DNA from: Variovorax sp. CAN15
GTDB taxonomy: Bacteria > Pseudomonadota > Gammaproteobacteria > Burkholderiales > Burkholderiaceae_C
NCBI RefSeq assembly: GCF_030462475.1
Contig: NZ_JASMRZ010000002.1
Coordinates: forward strand, 189,613 to 223,409
Length of the DNA: 33,797 bases
Direction: 5' to 3'
Shown piece by piece: positions 16,569 to 24,540 of the stretch. The notes under the pieces are model-generated. The model saw nothing but the letters and a program-made list of their open reading frames with translations. It made no database searches and was not told where the DNA came from. Position numbers and translations under genes: made by a program. Positions within the stretch are counted from its first letter, which is position 1. Each line of letters starts with the position of its first letter.

Positions 16569-17777
16569 ATGAAGATTTTTCTCGTCGGCGGCGCAGTGCG
16601 CGACCGCCTGCTGCAGCGCCCCGTGTCCGACCACGACTGGCTGGTGGTCGGCGCCACGCCCGAGGAAATGGTGGCGCGCGGGTACCTGCCCGTCGGGCGC
16701 GACTTCCCGGTTTTCCTGCACCCGGAGACGCGCGAGGAATACGCGCTCGCGCGCACCGAGCGCAAGAGCGCGCCGGGCTACCGCGGCTTCACCGTGCATG
16801 CCGCGCCCGACGTCACGCTCGAACAAGACCTGGCGCGCCGCGACCTGACCGTCAACGCCATCGCGCTGCCCGCCGAACTGGTGAGCGCCGACGGCCGCTT
16901 CGACCCCACGCCCGAGACCCTGGCCGACCCCTTCCATGGCCAGCGCGACCTGCGCGACAAGGTGCTGCGCCACGTGACCGACGCCTTCCGCGAAGACCCG
17001 GTGCGCATCCTGCGCGTGGCGCGCTTCGCAGCCCGCTTCGACGATTTCAGCGTCGCCCCCGAAACCATGGCGCTGATGCGCGAGATGGTCGCGGCCGGCG
17101 AGGCCGATGCGCTGGTGGCCGAGCGCGTGTGGCAGGAGCTCTCGCGCGGCCTGATGGAAACGCGTCCCTCGCGCATGTTCGACGTGCTGCGCGAATGCGG
17201 CGCGCTGGCCGTGCTGCTGCCGGAGATCGATGCCGGCGCGTGGACGTTGCGGACGATCGACACCGCCGCGCGGCTGAAGGCATCGCTGGCCGTGCGCTTC
17301 GCCTGCCTGACCGGCGGCTTCGGCGGAAGGAGCGCCGGCATCAAGAGCGCCGGCGCATCCGGCCTCGCTTTGCTGCGCGCCTTGTGCGAACGCTGGCGCG
17401 TGCCGGTGGACATCCGCGAATTGGCCGAGGTAGTGGCGCGCGAGCATTCGCACATCGACGACAGCCGTGCGCTCGACGCTGCGGGCCTGGTGCGCCTGCT
17501 GGAGCGCTGCGACGCCTTCCGCAAACCCGAGCGCTTCGCCGAGGCGCTGCTGGCGTGCGAATGCGATGCGGGCAGCCGCCCCGACATCGACCCCAACCCC
17601 GACAGCAGCGCCTTCTACCCGCAGCGCCCCCGCCTGCTCAAGGTGTTGGAGACGGCGGCCGCCGTGCCCACCGACGTGGTGGCCAAGGCTGCCCAGCAGT
17701 CCGGGGCCACGGGGCCGAAGATCGGCGAAGCCATCCACCGGGCCCGCGTCGAGGCCGTCGCGGCGTCGCTGGCCTGA
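16569..17777 (+). CDS. cca: CCA-adding tRNA nucleotidyltransferase
   Basis: 402 aa, adds or repairs the 3' CCA of tRNA. The class II nucleotidyltransferase head at about 1-140 has LVGGAVRD (residues 5-12), the metal-binding D21-H-D23, the RRDLTVNAIA motif and EDPVRILRVARFAARF. The neck and tail helices follow. The HD phosphohydrolase signature seen in the E. coli multifunctional enzyme is not visible, and the protein is close to E. coli length (412) with a diverged C-terminal half, so it is called as CCA-adding only. The ATG at 16569 has no Shine-Dalgarno; TAAACT at 16557-16562 suggests a nearly leaderless start. Confidence 0.92.
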   Translation: MKIFLVGGAVRDRLLQRPVSDHDWLVVGATPEEMVARGYLPVGRDFPVFLHPETREEYALARTERKSAPGYRGFTVHAAPDVTLEQDLARRDLTVNAIALPAELVSADGRFDPTPETLADPFHGQRDLRDKVLRHVTDAFREDPVRILRVARFAARFDDFSVAPETMALMREMVAAGEADALVAERVWQELSRGLMETRPSRMFDVLRECGALAVLLPEIDAGAWTLRTIDTAARLKASLAVRFACLTGGFGGRSAGIKSAGASGLALLRALCERWRVPVDIRELAEVVAREHSHIDDSRALDAAGLVRLLERCDAFRKPERFAEALLACECDAGSRPDIDPNPDSSAFYPQRPRLLKVLETAAAVPTDVVAKAAQQSGATGPKIGEAIHRARVEAVAASLA

Positions 17778-17837
17778 GCCGCCAGGGCATGACTTCCGAC
17801 ACTTCCGCGCGCGAACCCCGCCGATAGCATCGGCCGG

Positions 17838-19670
17838 GTGAATGCCACAGCGCCGAAGCCGTCACACGAACCCGCCGATCCTCCGCGTCTGCCCGGGCCG
17901 GACGAGCTGGACCTGCGCGTGCTGCGAGAGCACGTGGCCTCGGTGTACGCGGCCTACGACGCGTCGGTGTTCGTGCACTTCGGCCTGGGCGCGGCATTGG
18001 GCGCAGCCATGTACCTGCATCTGCCGCGCACGTGGATCCTCGTGTGGATGACAGCGCATCTCTCGCTGGGCCTCTTCCTCTTCCTGATGCCGCGCTGGCA
18101 CCCCGGCGTGCCGCTCGCCGACACCAGACGGTGGGCGCGCCGCCATTCGCGCACCGTCACGGTGGTGGGCGCGGCCATGGCCAGCGCGCCGCTGCTCTTC
18201 ATCTCGCCGGGCGACCTGCCCGTGACCTCGGTCATCACGGTGGTCATCATCGGCAGCTGCGCGCGGGCCATGCAGCTGCTGTGGCCGCTCAAGCCGGCGC
18301 TGTACGGCTACACGCTGCCGATGATGCTGAGCCTGATCGCCGCGCTGGCCTGGCAGGGCGACGCCCTGCACTTCTTCCTCGCGCTGTTCAGCCTGGGCTA
18401 CCTGCTGTTCACGCTGCGCGTGGGCAACCAGCAGCACAGGCTGCTGACCGACTCGCTGGTGCTGCGCTTCGAGAACGAGGCGCTGGCCGGCCAGCTCGGC
18501 AGGCAGATCGCCGCGGCCGAGCGTGCCAGCGCCGAGAAGACGCGCTTCCTCGCCACCGCCAGCCACGACCTGCGCCAGCCGCTGCATGCCATCGCGCTCT
18601 TCGGAGCAGCGCTGGAGAACGAGCTGCGCGAGCACCACGGCGGGCGCAACGCGCGGCAGCTGATGCGCGCGGTGAACGCGCTGGGCAACTCGCTGGACAC
18701 CATGCTCGACGTGTCGCGCCTCGACGCGGGCGTGGTCTCCCCGGCCATCGTGCCGGTATCGCTGGACGCGCTGTTCCGTTCGCTCAATCACGTGTTCTCG
18801 GCACGGGCGGAGCTGCAGCAGTTGCAGCTTCGGGTGCGCGCCAGCGGCCTGTGGGTGCACAGCGACGCGCAGCTGCTGCACCGCATGCTCTCGAACCTCG
18901 TCGACAACGCACTGAAGTACACGGCGCGCGGCGGCGTCGTGGTGCGGGCCCGCTCGCGCGGCGGCCTGGTGTGGATCGAGGTGTTCGACACCGGCATCGG
19001 CATCGCCCCCGAGCAGCAGGAGCGTGTGTTCGAGGAGTACTACCAGGTCGACAACCCGGGCCGCGACCGCGCGCAGGGGCTGGGCATCGGCCTGTCGATC
19101 GTCCAGCGGCTCTCGCGGCTGCTCGCGCATCCGGTGCGGCTGAAATCGCACCCGGGCCGCGGCAGCCGCTTTCGGCTGGAGCTGCCGTCCGCGCAGGAAG
19201 CGGCGATGCCCGATACGAGGCTGAACGCCCCGCGCCGCCCAGCGGAGGCGTGCATCGATCAAGCAGCACCGGCAGTTCACGGGCGCATTCTGCTGATCGA
19301 CGACGAGGCGGAGATCCGCGAAGCCATGGCCGGCCTCTTCCAGGCCCACGCCCTCGCGCTGGATGCCGTCGCCAGCGAAGCCGAAGCCGCCGAGCTGTTG
19401 GCCCGGCCCGATGCGCATGAGCGCCCCGTTGCACTCCTGATGTGCGACTACCGGCTCTGCGACGGCGAGAACGGCCTCGATGTGGGCCTGCGCCTGCAGC
19501 GCCGCTTCGGGCTGCGGGCGCCGCTGCTGCTGGTGACGGGCGAAACCTCGCCCGAACGGCTGCAGCGCGTGCGCGCCTCGGGCATTCCGGTGCTGTTCAA
19601 GCCGGTGAACCCGGCGACGCTGCTGCGCGCGCTCGCCGAACTGGCCCCGGGGCCATCGCCCGCGCACTGA
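17838..19670 (+). CDS. Hybrid sensor histidine kinase / response regulator
   Basis: 610 aa membrane protein. About 40-195 holds some six hydrophobic segments (input region with no recognised sensor domain). Then HisKA with the phosphoacceptor H243 in ATASHDLRQPLHA, HATPase_c at about 340-455 (LVDNALKYTARGG, DTGIGIAPEQQERVFEEYYQ, GLGIGLSIV), and a C-terminal receiver at about 480-600 with acidic pair LIDDE, phosphoacceptor D537 (MCDYRL) and K588 (LFKP). The GTG start at 17838 lacks a ribosome site; TAGCAT at 17825-17830 could be a -10 box, again hinting at a leaderless transcript. It lies upstream of the trehalose operon on the same strand, with 96 bp between. No separate partner regulator is adjacent. 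Confidence 0.9.
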   Translation: MNATAPKPSHEPADPPRLPGPDELDLRVLREHVASVYAAYDASVFVHFGLGAALGAAMYLHLPRTWILVWMTAHLSLGLFLFLMPRWHPGVPLADTRRWARRHSRTVTVVGAAMASAPLLFISPGDLPVTSVITVVIIGSCARAMQLLWPLKPALYGYTLPMMLSLIAALAWQGDALHFFLALFSLGYLLFTLRVGNQQHRLLTDSLVLRFENEALAGQLGRQIAAAERASAEKTRFLATASHDLRQPLHAIALFGAALENELREHHGGRNARQLMRAVNALGNSLDTMLDVSRLDAGVVSPAIVPVSLDALFRSLNHVFSARAELQQLQLRVRASGLWVHSDAQLLHRMLSNLVDNALKYTARGGVVVRARSRGGLVWIEVFDTGIGIAPEQQERVFEEYYQVDNPGRDRAQGLGIGLSIVQRLSRLLAHPVRLKSHPGRGSRFRLELPSAQEAAMPDTRLNAPRRPAEACIDQAAPAVHGRILLIDDEAEIREAMAGLFQAHALALDAVASEAEAAELLARPDAHERPVALLMCDYRLCDGENGLDVGLRLQRRFGLRAPLLLVTGETSPERLQRVRASGIPVLFKPVNPATLLRALAELAPGPSPAH

Positions 19671-19766
19671 CCTGCACTGCATCGATGCCGGGTTGGAGGC
19701 AGGCCGGGGCACATTGGGCTTTGGCCGACATGCGCCGCGCGGGACGCGTGTTAAGGTTTTCCCCCG

Positions 19767-20573
19767 ATGCCAAAGTCCTCCAGCAACCCGCCGTTGCCTC
19801 CTCCACTGGGCCAGAACGCGGCCCTCTTTCTCGACTTCGACGGTACCCTGGTCGGGCTCGCGCCCACGCCTGAAGCCATCGAGATTCCGCCGGCCCTCGT
19901 GCCCCTGCTGGGCGACCTGCGCGACCAGCTCGGCGGCGCGCTCGCCGTGGTGTCGGGCCGCCAGATCGACTCCATCGACCGCTTTCTCGCGCCGCTGCGG
20001 CTGCCAGCAGCCGGCGAGCACGGCGTGCAGCGCCGCGATGCCGAAGGCCGCATGCAGGAGCAGCGCGCGCCCGACCTGGTGCCCATCCTCGACATTGCCA
20101 ACGAGCTCGCGCGCGTGCACGAGGGCCTGCTGGTGGAGCGCAAGCACGCCGCCATCGCCCTGCACTACCGGCTCGCGCCCCAGCTGGAGGCCGTGTGCCG
20201 CGATGCGATGTCGCGCGCCATCGCGCACGACCCGATGCTGGAGCTCATGCACGGCAAGTTCGTGTTCGAGGTGAAGCCTTCGGGCGTCAACAAGGGCGTC
20301 GCCATCGACGCCTTCATGGCCGAGGCGCCCTTCGCCGGCCGCGTGCCGGTCTTCCTCGGCGACGACACCACCGACGAAAGCGGCTTTGCGGTGGTGCAGC
20401 CGCGCGGCGGCGTCGCCGTCAAGGTCGGCTCCGGCTCCAGCCTGGCGCTGCACCGGCTCGAATCGCCGCTGGCCGTCTACGAATGGCTGGTGCAGGCACG
20501 CGATCTGCTGGCGGCACGTCCAGGCAAGGAAACCTCGAGCCGACCCGAAGATTCACCCAGGAGCCCCCGATGA
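19767..20573 (+). CDS. otsB: Trehalose-6-phosphate phosphatase
   Basis: 268 aa HAD-superfamily enzyme that removes phosphate from trehalose-6-phosphate. The motif I nucleophile and acid are D23 and D25 (FLDFDGTLVGLAP). Motif II is VVSGR, the substrate/cap region includes GEHGVQRRD and VKPSGVNKGVAI, and motif IV is FLGDDTTDESGF. The ATG at 19767 gives the usual N-terminus. Its TGA overlaps the ATG of the GH15 gene (ATGA at 20570-20573), so translation is probably coupled. Together with OtsA at 22489 it completes the trehalose pathway, usually an osmotic and desiccation protectant. Confidence 0.95.
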   Translation: MPKSSSNPPLPPPLGQNAALFLDFDGTLVGLAPTPEAIEIPPALVPLLGDLRDQLGGALAVVSGRQIDSIDRFLAPLRLPAAGEHGVQRRDAEGRMQEQRAPDLVPILDIANELARVHEGLLVERKHAAIALHYRLAPQLEAVCRDAMSRAIAHDPMLELMHGKFVFEVKPSGVNKGVAIDAFMAEAPFAGRVPVFLGDDTTDESGFAVVQPRGGVAVKVGSGSSLALHRLESPLAVYEWLVQARDLLAARPGKETSSRPEDSPRSPR

Positions 20574-22492
20574 GCGAACAACAACTGCCGGCGGCGCCCG
20601 AGGAACGCGCCGGCCAGGCGCTGGCGGGCGCCGCCGGCCCCGACGACCGCAGGCCGGTCGACGCGAAGACAGCCGCCGCCCCCGGAGCGCGAGGATTCGC
20701 GCCCCCGGCCGAGCCCTCGCTCAACGTGGGCGTGATCGGCAACTGCGCCTACAGCGCGCTCATCGACGCGCGCGGCCGTGCCGTGTGGTGCTGCCTGCCG
20801 CGCTTCGACGGCGACCCGGTGTTCAACGCCCTGCTGCACCCCGGCGAGGAGGCAGGCGCCTGGAGCATCGACATCGAGGACTTCGCCGAGGCGAAGCAGT
20901 GGTACGAGCCGAATACCGCCGTGCTGCGCACGCAGCTTTTCGACAGCGCGGGCCAGGGCATCGAGATCACCGACTTCGCGCCTCGCTTCTACAGCCGCTC
21001 GCGCTACTTCCGCCCACTCATGATGGTGCGCCGCGTGCGGCCCATCGCGGGCGCGCCGCGCATCCGCGTGTCGCTCGACCCACGCTTCCAGTGGGGAGCT
21101 TCGGCACCGGTGGAGGTCACGCGCGGCAGCAACCACATCCGCTACGTCGGGCCCGACGTGACGCTGCGGCTGAACACCGACGCTTCGATCTCGCACATCC
21201 TCTCGCGCCAGCCCTTCGTGCTCTCGCGCGAATACAACTTCATGTTCGGCGTGGACGAAACGCTGATGGACGGCATCGCCGACACCGCGCGCAAGTTCGA
21301 GCAGGAAACCATCTCCTACTGGCGCACCTGGAGCAAGCGCCTGGCCATTCCCTTCGAGTACCAGGAGGCGGTGATCCGCGCGGCGATCACGCTGAAGCTC
21401 TCGCTGTACGAGGACACGGGCGCCATCGTCGCGGCCATGACCACCAGCATTCCCGAGGCGCCGGGCAGCCAGCGCAACTGGGACTACCGCTACTGCTGGC
21501 TGCGCGACGCCTTCTTCGTGGTGCGCGCGCTGAACTCGCTGAGCGAGGTGGGCACCATGGAAGACTACCTTCGCTGGCTGGGCAACGTGGTGATCGGCTC
21601 GCACGGCGAGCACATACAGCCGCTTTACGGCATCGGGCTGGAGCGCGAGCTGCCGGAGTCGTTCGTCGACGGACTGCCGGGCTATCGCGGCATGGGTCCG
21701 GTGCGCGTGGGCAACCAGGCGCAGGAACACTTCCAGCACGACGTGTACGGCAACATCGTGCTCGGCGCGGCACAGGCTTTTCACGACCATCGGCTGCTCA
21801 GCCGCGCGGGGCTGGCGGAGTTTCCGCACCTCGAGGCGGTGGGCGAGCGCGCGGTGGCCGTCTACGGCACGCCCGATGCCGGCATGTGGGAGCTGCGCAC
21901 GCGCGCACGCGTTCACACCAGCTCGGCGCTGATGAGCTGGGCGGCCTGCGACCGGCTCAGCAAGATCGCCCGCGCGCTGCACCTGCCCGAGCGCGCCGCC
22001 TACTGGCACGGCCATGCCGCGCGCATGAAGGAAGAGATCCTCGCCAAGTCGTGGTGCGAAGAGCGCCAGGCCTTTGCGGAGAGCTTCGGCGGGCACGAGC
22101 TCGACGCGAGCATCCTGCTGATGGTGGAAGTGGGCCTGATCGACGCGCGCGACCCGCGCTTCATCTCGACGGTCGACGCAATGGAAAAGTCGCTGTGCGA
22201 CGGCCCCTACATGCGCCGCTACGAGGCCGCCGACGACTTCGGCAAGCCCGAGACCGCGTTCAACATCTGCACCTTCTGGCGCATCGACGCACTTGCCAAG
22301 ATCGGCCGCAAGGCCGAGGCGCGCCAGATCTTCGAGACCATGCTCGCGGCGCGCAACCCGCTGGGCCTGCTGTCGGAAGACACGCACCCGGTCACGGGCG
22401 AGATGTGGGGCAACTTTCCGCAGACCTATTCGATGGTCGGCATCATCAACGCGGCCGTGCGCCTGTCCGCTCCCTGGGATTCGTGCATATGA
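20570..22492 (+). CDS. Glycoside hydrolase family 15 protein
   Basis: 640 aa. Residues about 1-45 are a low-complexity Ala/Pro/Gly-rich leader. About 45-250 is the beta-sandwich N-domain (IGNCAYSALIDARGRAVWCCLPRFDGDPVF). About 260-635 is the (alpha/alpha)6 catalytic barrel with WDYRYCWLRDAFF. Likely catalytic acids are E441 in AGMWELR and E603 in LLSEDTHPVTG, just before GNFPQTYS. Family activities include glucoamylase, glucodextranase and trehalase; the location between otsB and otsA suggests trehalose or a related alpha-glucan, which is inference. CAGGAG lies 6 nt before the ATG. Both ends overlap neighbours by ATGA. No signal peptide, so cytosolic. Confidence 0.92.
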   Translation: MSEQQLPAAPEERAGQALAGAAGPDDRRPVDAKTAAAPGARGFAPPAEPSLNVGVIGNCAYSALIDARGRAVWCCLPRFDGDPVFNALLHPGEEAGAWSIDIEDFAEAKQWYEPNTAVLRTQLFDSAGQGIEITDFAPRFYSRSRYFRPLMMVRRVRPIAGAPRIRVSLDPRFQWGASAPVEVTRGSNHIRYVGPDVTLRLNTDASISHILSRQPFVLSREYNFMFGVDETLMDGIADTARKFEQETISYWRTWSKRLAIPFEYQEAVIRAAITLKLSLYEDTGAIVAAMTTSIPEAPGSQRNWDYRYCWLRDAFFVVRALNSLSEVGTMEDYLRWLGNVVIGSHGEHIQPLYGIGLERELPESFVDGLPGYRGMGPVRVGNQAQEHFQHDVYGNIVLGAAQAFHDHRLLSRAGLAEFPHLEAVGERAVAVYGTPDAGMWELRTRARVHTSSALMSWAACDRLSKIARALHLPERAAYWHGHAARMKEEILAKSWCEERQAFAESFGGHELDASILLMVEVGLIDARDPRFISTVDAMEKSLCDGPYMRRYEAADDFGKPETAFNICTFWRIDALAKIGRKAEARQIFETMLAARNPLGLLSEDTHPVTGEMWGNFPQTYSMVGIINAAVRLSAPWDSCI

Positions 22493-23874
22493 GCCGTCTG
22501 GTCGTCGTTTCAAACCGCGTGGCGGACCCACGCAAGCCGGCCGCCGGCGGACTGGCCGTGGCGCTCGGCGAAAGCCTGCAGCAAAGCGGCGGCCTGTGGT
22601 TCGGCTGGAGCGGGCAGGTCATCGAAGGCGGCCCCACGGGCGAAGGCGAACTGCACCGGCAGCAGGCCGGCAAGGTCACGCTGGCCACCATCGACCTGAG
22701 CCGCGAAGACCACGACAGCTACTACCTCGGCTACAGCAACGACGTGCTGTGGCCGGTGTTCCACAACCGGCTCGACCTGGCGCACTTCGACGCCGGCTTC
22801 ATCGGCGGCTACCGGCGCGTGAACCAGCTGTTCGCACGCAAGCTGCTGCCGCTGCTGAAGGAAGACGACATCATCTGGGTGCACGACTACCACCTGATCC
22901 CGCTGGCAGCCGAGCTGCGCGCCATGGGCTGCAGGCAGCGCATCGGCTTCTTCCTGCACATTCCGCTGCCGCCGCAGATCATCACCGCGGCCATCCCGCA
23001 GCACGAATGGCTGATGCGCTCGCTGTTCTCGTACGACCTGATCGGCTTCCAGGCGCAGCAGGACGTGCAGCACTTCGAGCACTACGTGCGCAACGAGGCC
23101 CGTGGCGAGTACCTGGGCAACGACATGTACCGCGCCTACGGGCAGACGGTGCGCAGCGCCGCCTTTCCCATCGGCATCGACGTGGACGAGTTCGCGGCGC
23201 TCACGCACGCGAAGGAATCGCGCGACATGTACGAGACCATGAAGCGCGAGTATTCGAGCCGCCGGCTGCTGCTGGGCATCGACCGGCTCGACTACTCAAA
23301 GGGCATTCCGCAGCGGGTGCGTTCGTTCCGCGAGCTGCTGGCCAACTACCCCGAGAACCGGCGCAGCGCCACGCTGATCCAGATCGCCTCGCCCACGCGC
23401 GAGACGGTCGACGCGTACGGCGACATCCGGCGCGAGCTCGAATCGCTGTGCGGCGCCATCAACGGCGACTACGGCGAACTCGACTGGATGCCGGTGCGCT
23501 ACATCCACCGCATGGTGGCGCGCAAGCGTGTGCCGGGGCTGTGCCGCGCGGCGGCCGTGGGGCTTGTAACGCCACTGCGCGACGGCATGAACCTCGTCGC
23601 CAAGGAATACATCGCGGCGCAGGACCCGGCCGACCCGGGCGTGCTGGTGTTGTCGCGCTTTGCGGGAGCGGCCGAGCAGCTGAAGGAAGCGTTGCTGGTG
23701 AATCCGTACGACACGCATGGCACGGCGGAAACTGTGCAACAGGCGCTGCAGATGCCGCTGGAAGAGCGGCGCGAACGGCACCAGAAGTTGTTGTCGCGTA
23801 TTCGCGAGCAGGATATTCACTGGTGGCGGAATAGCTTTCTCGAGGCGCTGCGGGAAGCGGCCAGCGAACGTTGA
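22489..23874 (+). CDS. otsA: Alpha,alpha-trehalose-phosphate synthase (UDP-forming)
   Basis: 461 aa GT20 glycosyltransferase that joins UDP-glucose and glucose-6-phosphate into trehalose-6-phosphate. Visible motifs are the N-terminal SNRV and AGGLAVAL loop for phosphate binding, WFGWSG, VHDYHLIPLAAELR near 131-144, IGFFLHIPLPP, DRLDYSKGIPQR with R266 and K271 matching the E. coli nucleotide-contact Arg/Lys spacing, and LVTPLRDGMNLVAKEY near the C-terminus. The ATG overlaps the GH15 stop (ATGA at 22489-22492). The start is fixed by the N-terminal MSRLVVVSNRV. Last gene of the otsB-GH15-otsA operon; a long palindromic element follows. Confidence 0.96.
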   Translation: MSRLVVVSNRVADPRKPAAGGLAVALGESLQQSGGLWFGWSGQVIEGGPTGEGELHRQQAGKVTLATIDLSREDHDSYYLGYSNDVLWPVFHNRLDLAHFDAGFIGGYRRVNQLFARKLLPLLKEDDIIWVHDYHLIPLAAELRAMGCRQRIGFFLHIPLPPQIITAAIPQHEWLMRSLFSYDLIGFQAQQDVQHFEHYVRNEARGEYLGNDMYRAYGQTVRSAAFPIGIDVDEFAALTHAKESRDMYETMKREYSSRRLLLGIDRLDYSKGIPQRVRSFRELLANYPENRRSATLIQIASPTRETVDAYGDIRRELESLCGAINGDYGELDWMPVRYIHRMVARKRVPGLCRAAAVGLVTPLRDGMNLVAKEYIAAQDPADPGVLVLSRFAGAAEQLKEALLVNPYDTHGTAETVQQALQMPLEERRERHQKLLSRIREQDIHWWRNSFLEALREAASER

Positions 23875-23924
23875 TCGTTCGTTCAGCGCATTGCTTAGAT
23901 CTCCGGCACGACGGCAGCGCCCAT

Positions 23925-24020
23925 GTGCGAATGGCACCGGGTGCTCCCCGCAGCGAAATAAACGAGGAGGCCGAAGGCCGGGGGACATTCGCGAAGGGGA
24001 GTACCCGGTGCCATTCGCAC
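23925..24020. repeat. 96-bp palindromic element with 25-bp arms
   Basis: The arms 23925-23949 and 23996-24020 are inverted repeats matching at 24 of 25 positions. The one mismatch becomes a G-U pair in RNA. The 46-bp centre has its own small dyads: GGCC-GAA-GGCC at 23970-23980 and GCGAA (23953-23957) with TTCGC (23988-23992). It fills most of the gap between otsA and the convergent DUF2917-like gene. It could terminate both transcripts or be a mobile REP/MITE-like unit. No T-tract follows either arm. Confidence 0.8.
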
Positions 24021-24038
24021 GCACCCCGAACAAGTCCC

Positions 24039-24368
24039 CTACCAGCCAGTGAGCAGACGCACAAAGCGCATCACAGGCCGCGCGCCCACAGGCGAAACCT
24101 GCGCAACCGGCGGCGCGTGTACCCGCAGATGCACCGGCGTCAGCGCAGACACTTCGATCCAGCCGCCGTGCGGCAGCCGATGCACCTCGCCTTCCTCGAG
24201 CAGCGTCTGGGCCATGAACACAGTCTCGCCGAACCATCCGGGCGGCGACACGACCCGGGCGCGCCCCTCGGCCAACTGGAGCCAGGCCCCGGCATCGACC
24301 GAGGTGCGCAGGGACTGGCCGGGTTCCAGAACGATGGAATCGGGCGCTTGGGAGAGGGTGATGATCAT
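24039..24368 (-). CDS. Small DUF2917-like protein
   Basis: 109 aa. The pattern EPGQSLRTSVDAGAWLQLAEG, RARVVSPPGW, LLEEGEVHRLPHGGWIEVSAL parallels the DUF2917 protein at 9879-10196 (PG...L....A..L....GR..V ... GE....G..I.V). I read them as distant relatives; identity is low and the assignment is by eye. A basic C-terminal tail (RPVMRFVRLLTGW) is extra. GAGG lies 8 nt before the ATG on its strand. It is divergent from the MocR regulator gene at 24541, with direct repeats between. Function unknown. Confidence 0.65.
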   Translation of the reverse strand: MIITLSQAPDSIVLEPGQSLRTSVDAGAWLQLAEGRARVVSPPGWFGETVFMAQTLLEEGEVHRLPHGGWIEVSALTPVHLRVHAPPVAQVSPVGARPVMRFVRLLTGW

Positions 24369-24468
24369 GGGGAACCTCGGGTGAATGAGGGTTCATCGTA
24401 GAAATTCCATCGCCTAAAAAACAGGCACACGCCATGGCTATTGCGACCGGAACAGCAGGGCCGCAAAC

Positions 24469-24508
24469 GCATCTGTTATGGTCGTTTTCCCAAGCAACTG
24501 CATCTGTT
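24469..24508. promoter_or_regulatory. Direct repeat upstream of the MocR gene, candidate binding site
   Basis: GCATCTGTT occurs at 24469-24477 and 24500-24508, 31 bp apart (three helical turns), within the 172-bp gap between the DUF2917-like and MocR genes. MocR-family dimers such as GabR bind direct repeats upstream of their own divergently oriented genes, so spacing and place fit. An AACAG half-site in opposite orientation lies at 24451-24455. Clear promoter boxes were not found. Confidence 0.5.
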
Positions 24509-24540
24509 TTCGGATGCCCGATGCGGGGAACATCGACCCC

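Noticed and set aside
17862..20453. Minus-strand open frame of 863 codons opposite the kinase and otsB
   Set aside because: Composition is His/Gln/Val/Arg-biased shadow sequence; both genes beneath it have complete catalytic motifs.
20386..22488. Extension of the otsA frame 700 codons upstream, suggesting a giant fusion protein
   Set aside because: The extension overlaps GH15 out of frame. OtsA family sequence begins exactly at the ATG at 22489 within an ATGA overlap.
20477..22531. Minus-strand 684-codon frame opposite the GH15 gene
   Set aside because: Antisense shadow with no recognisable domain.
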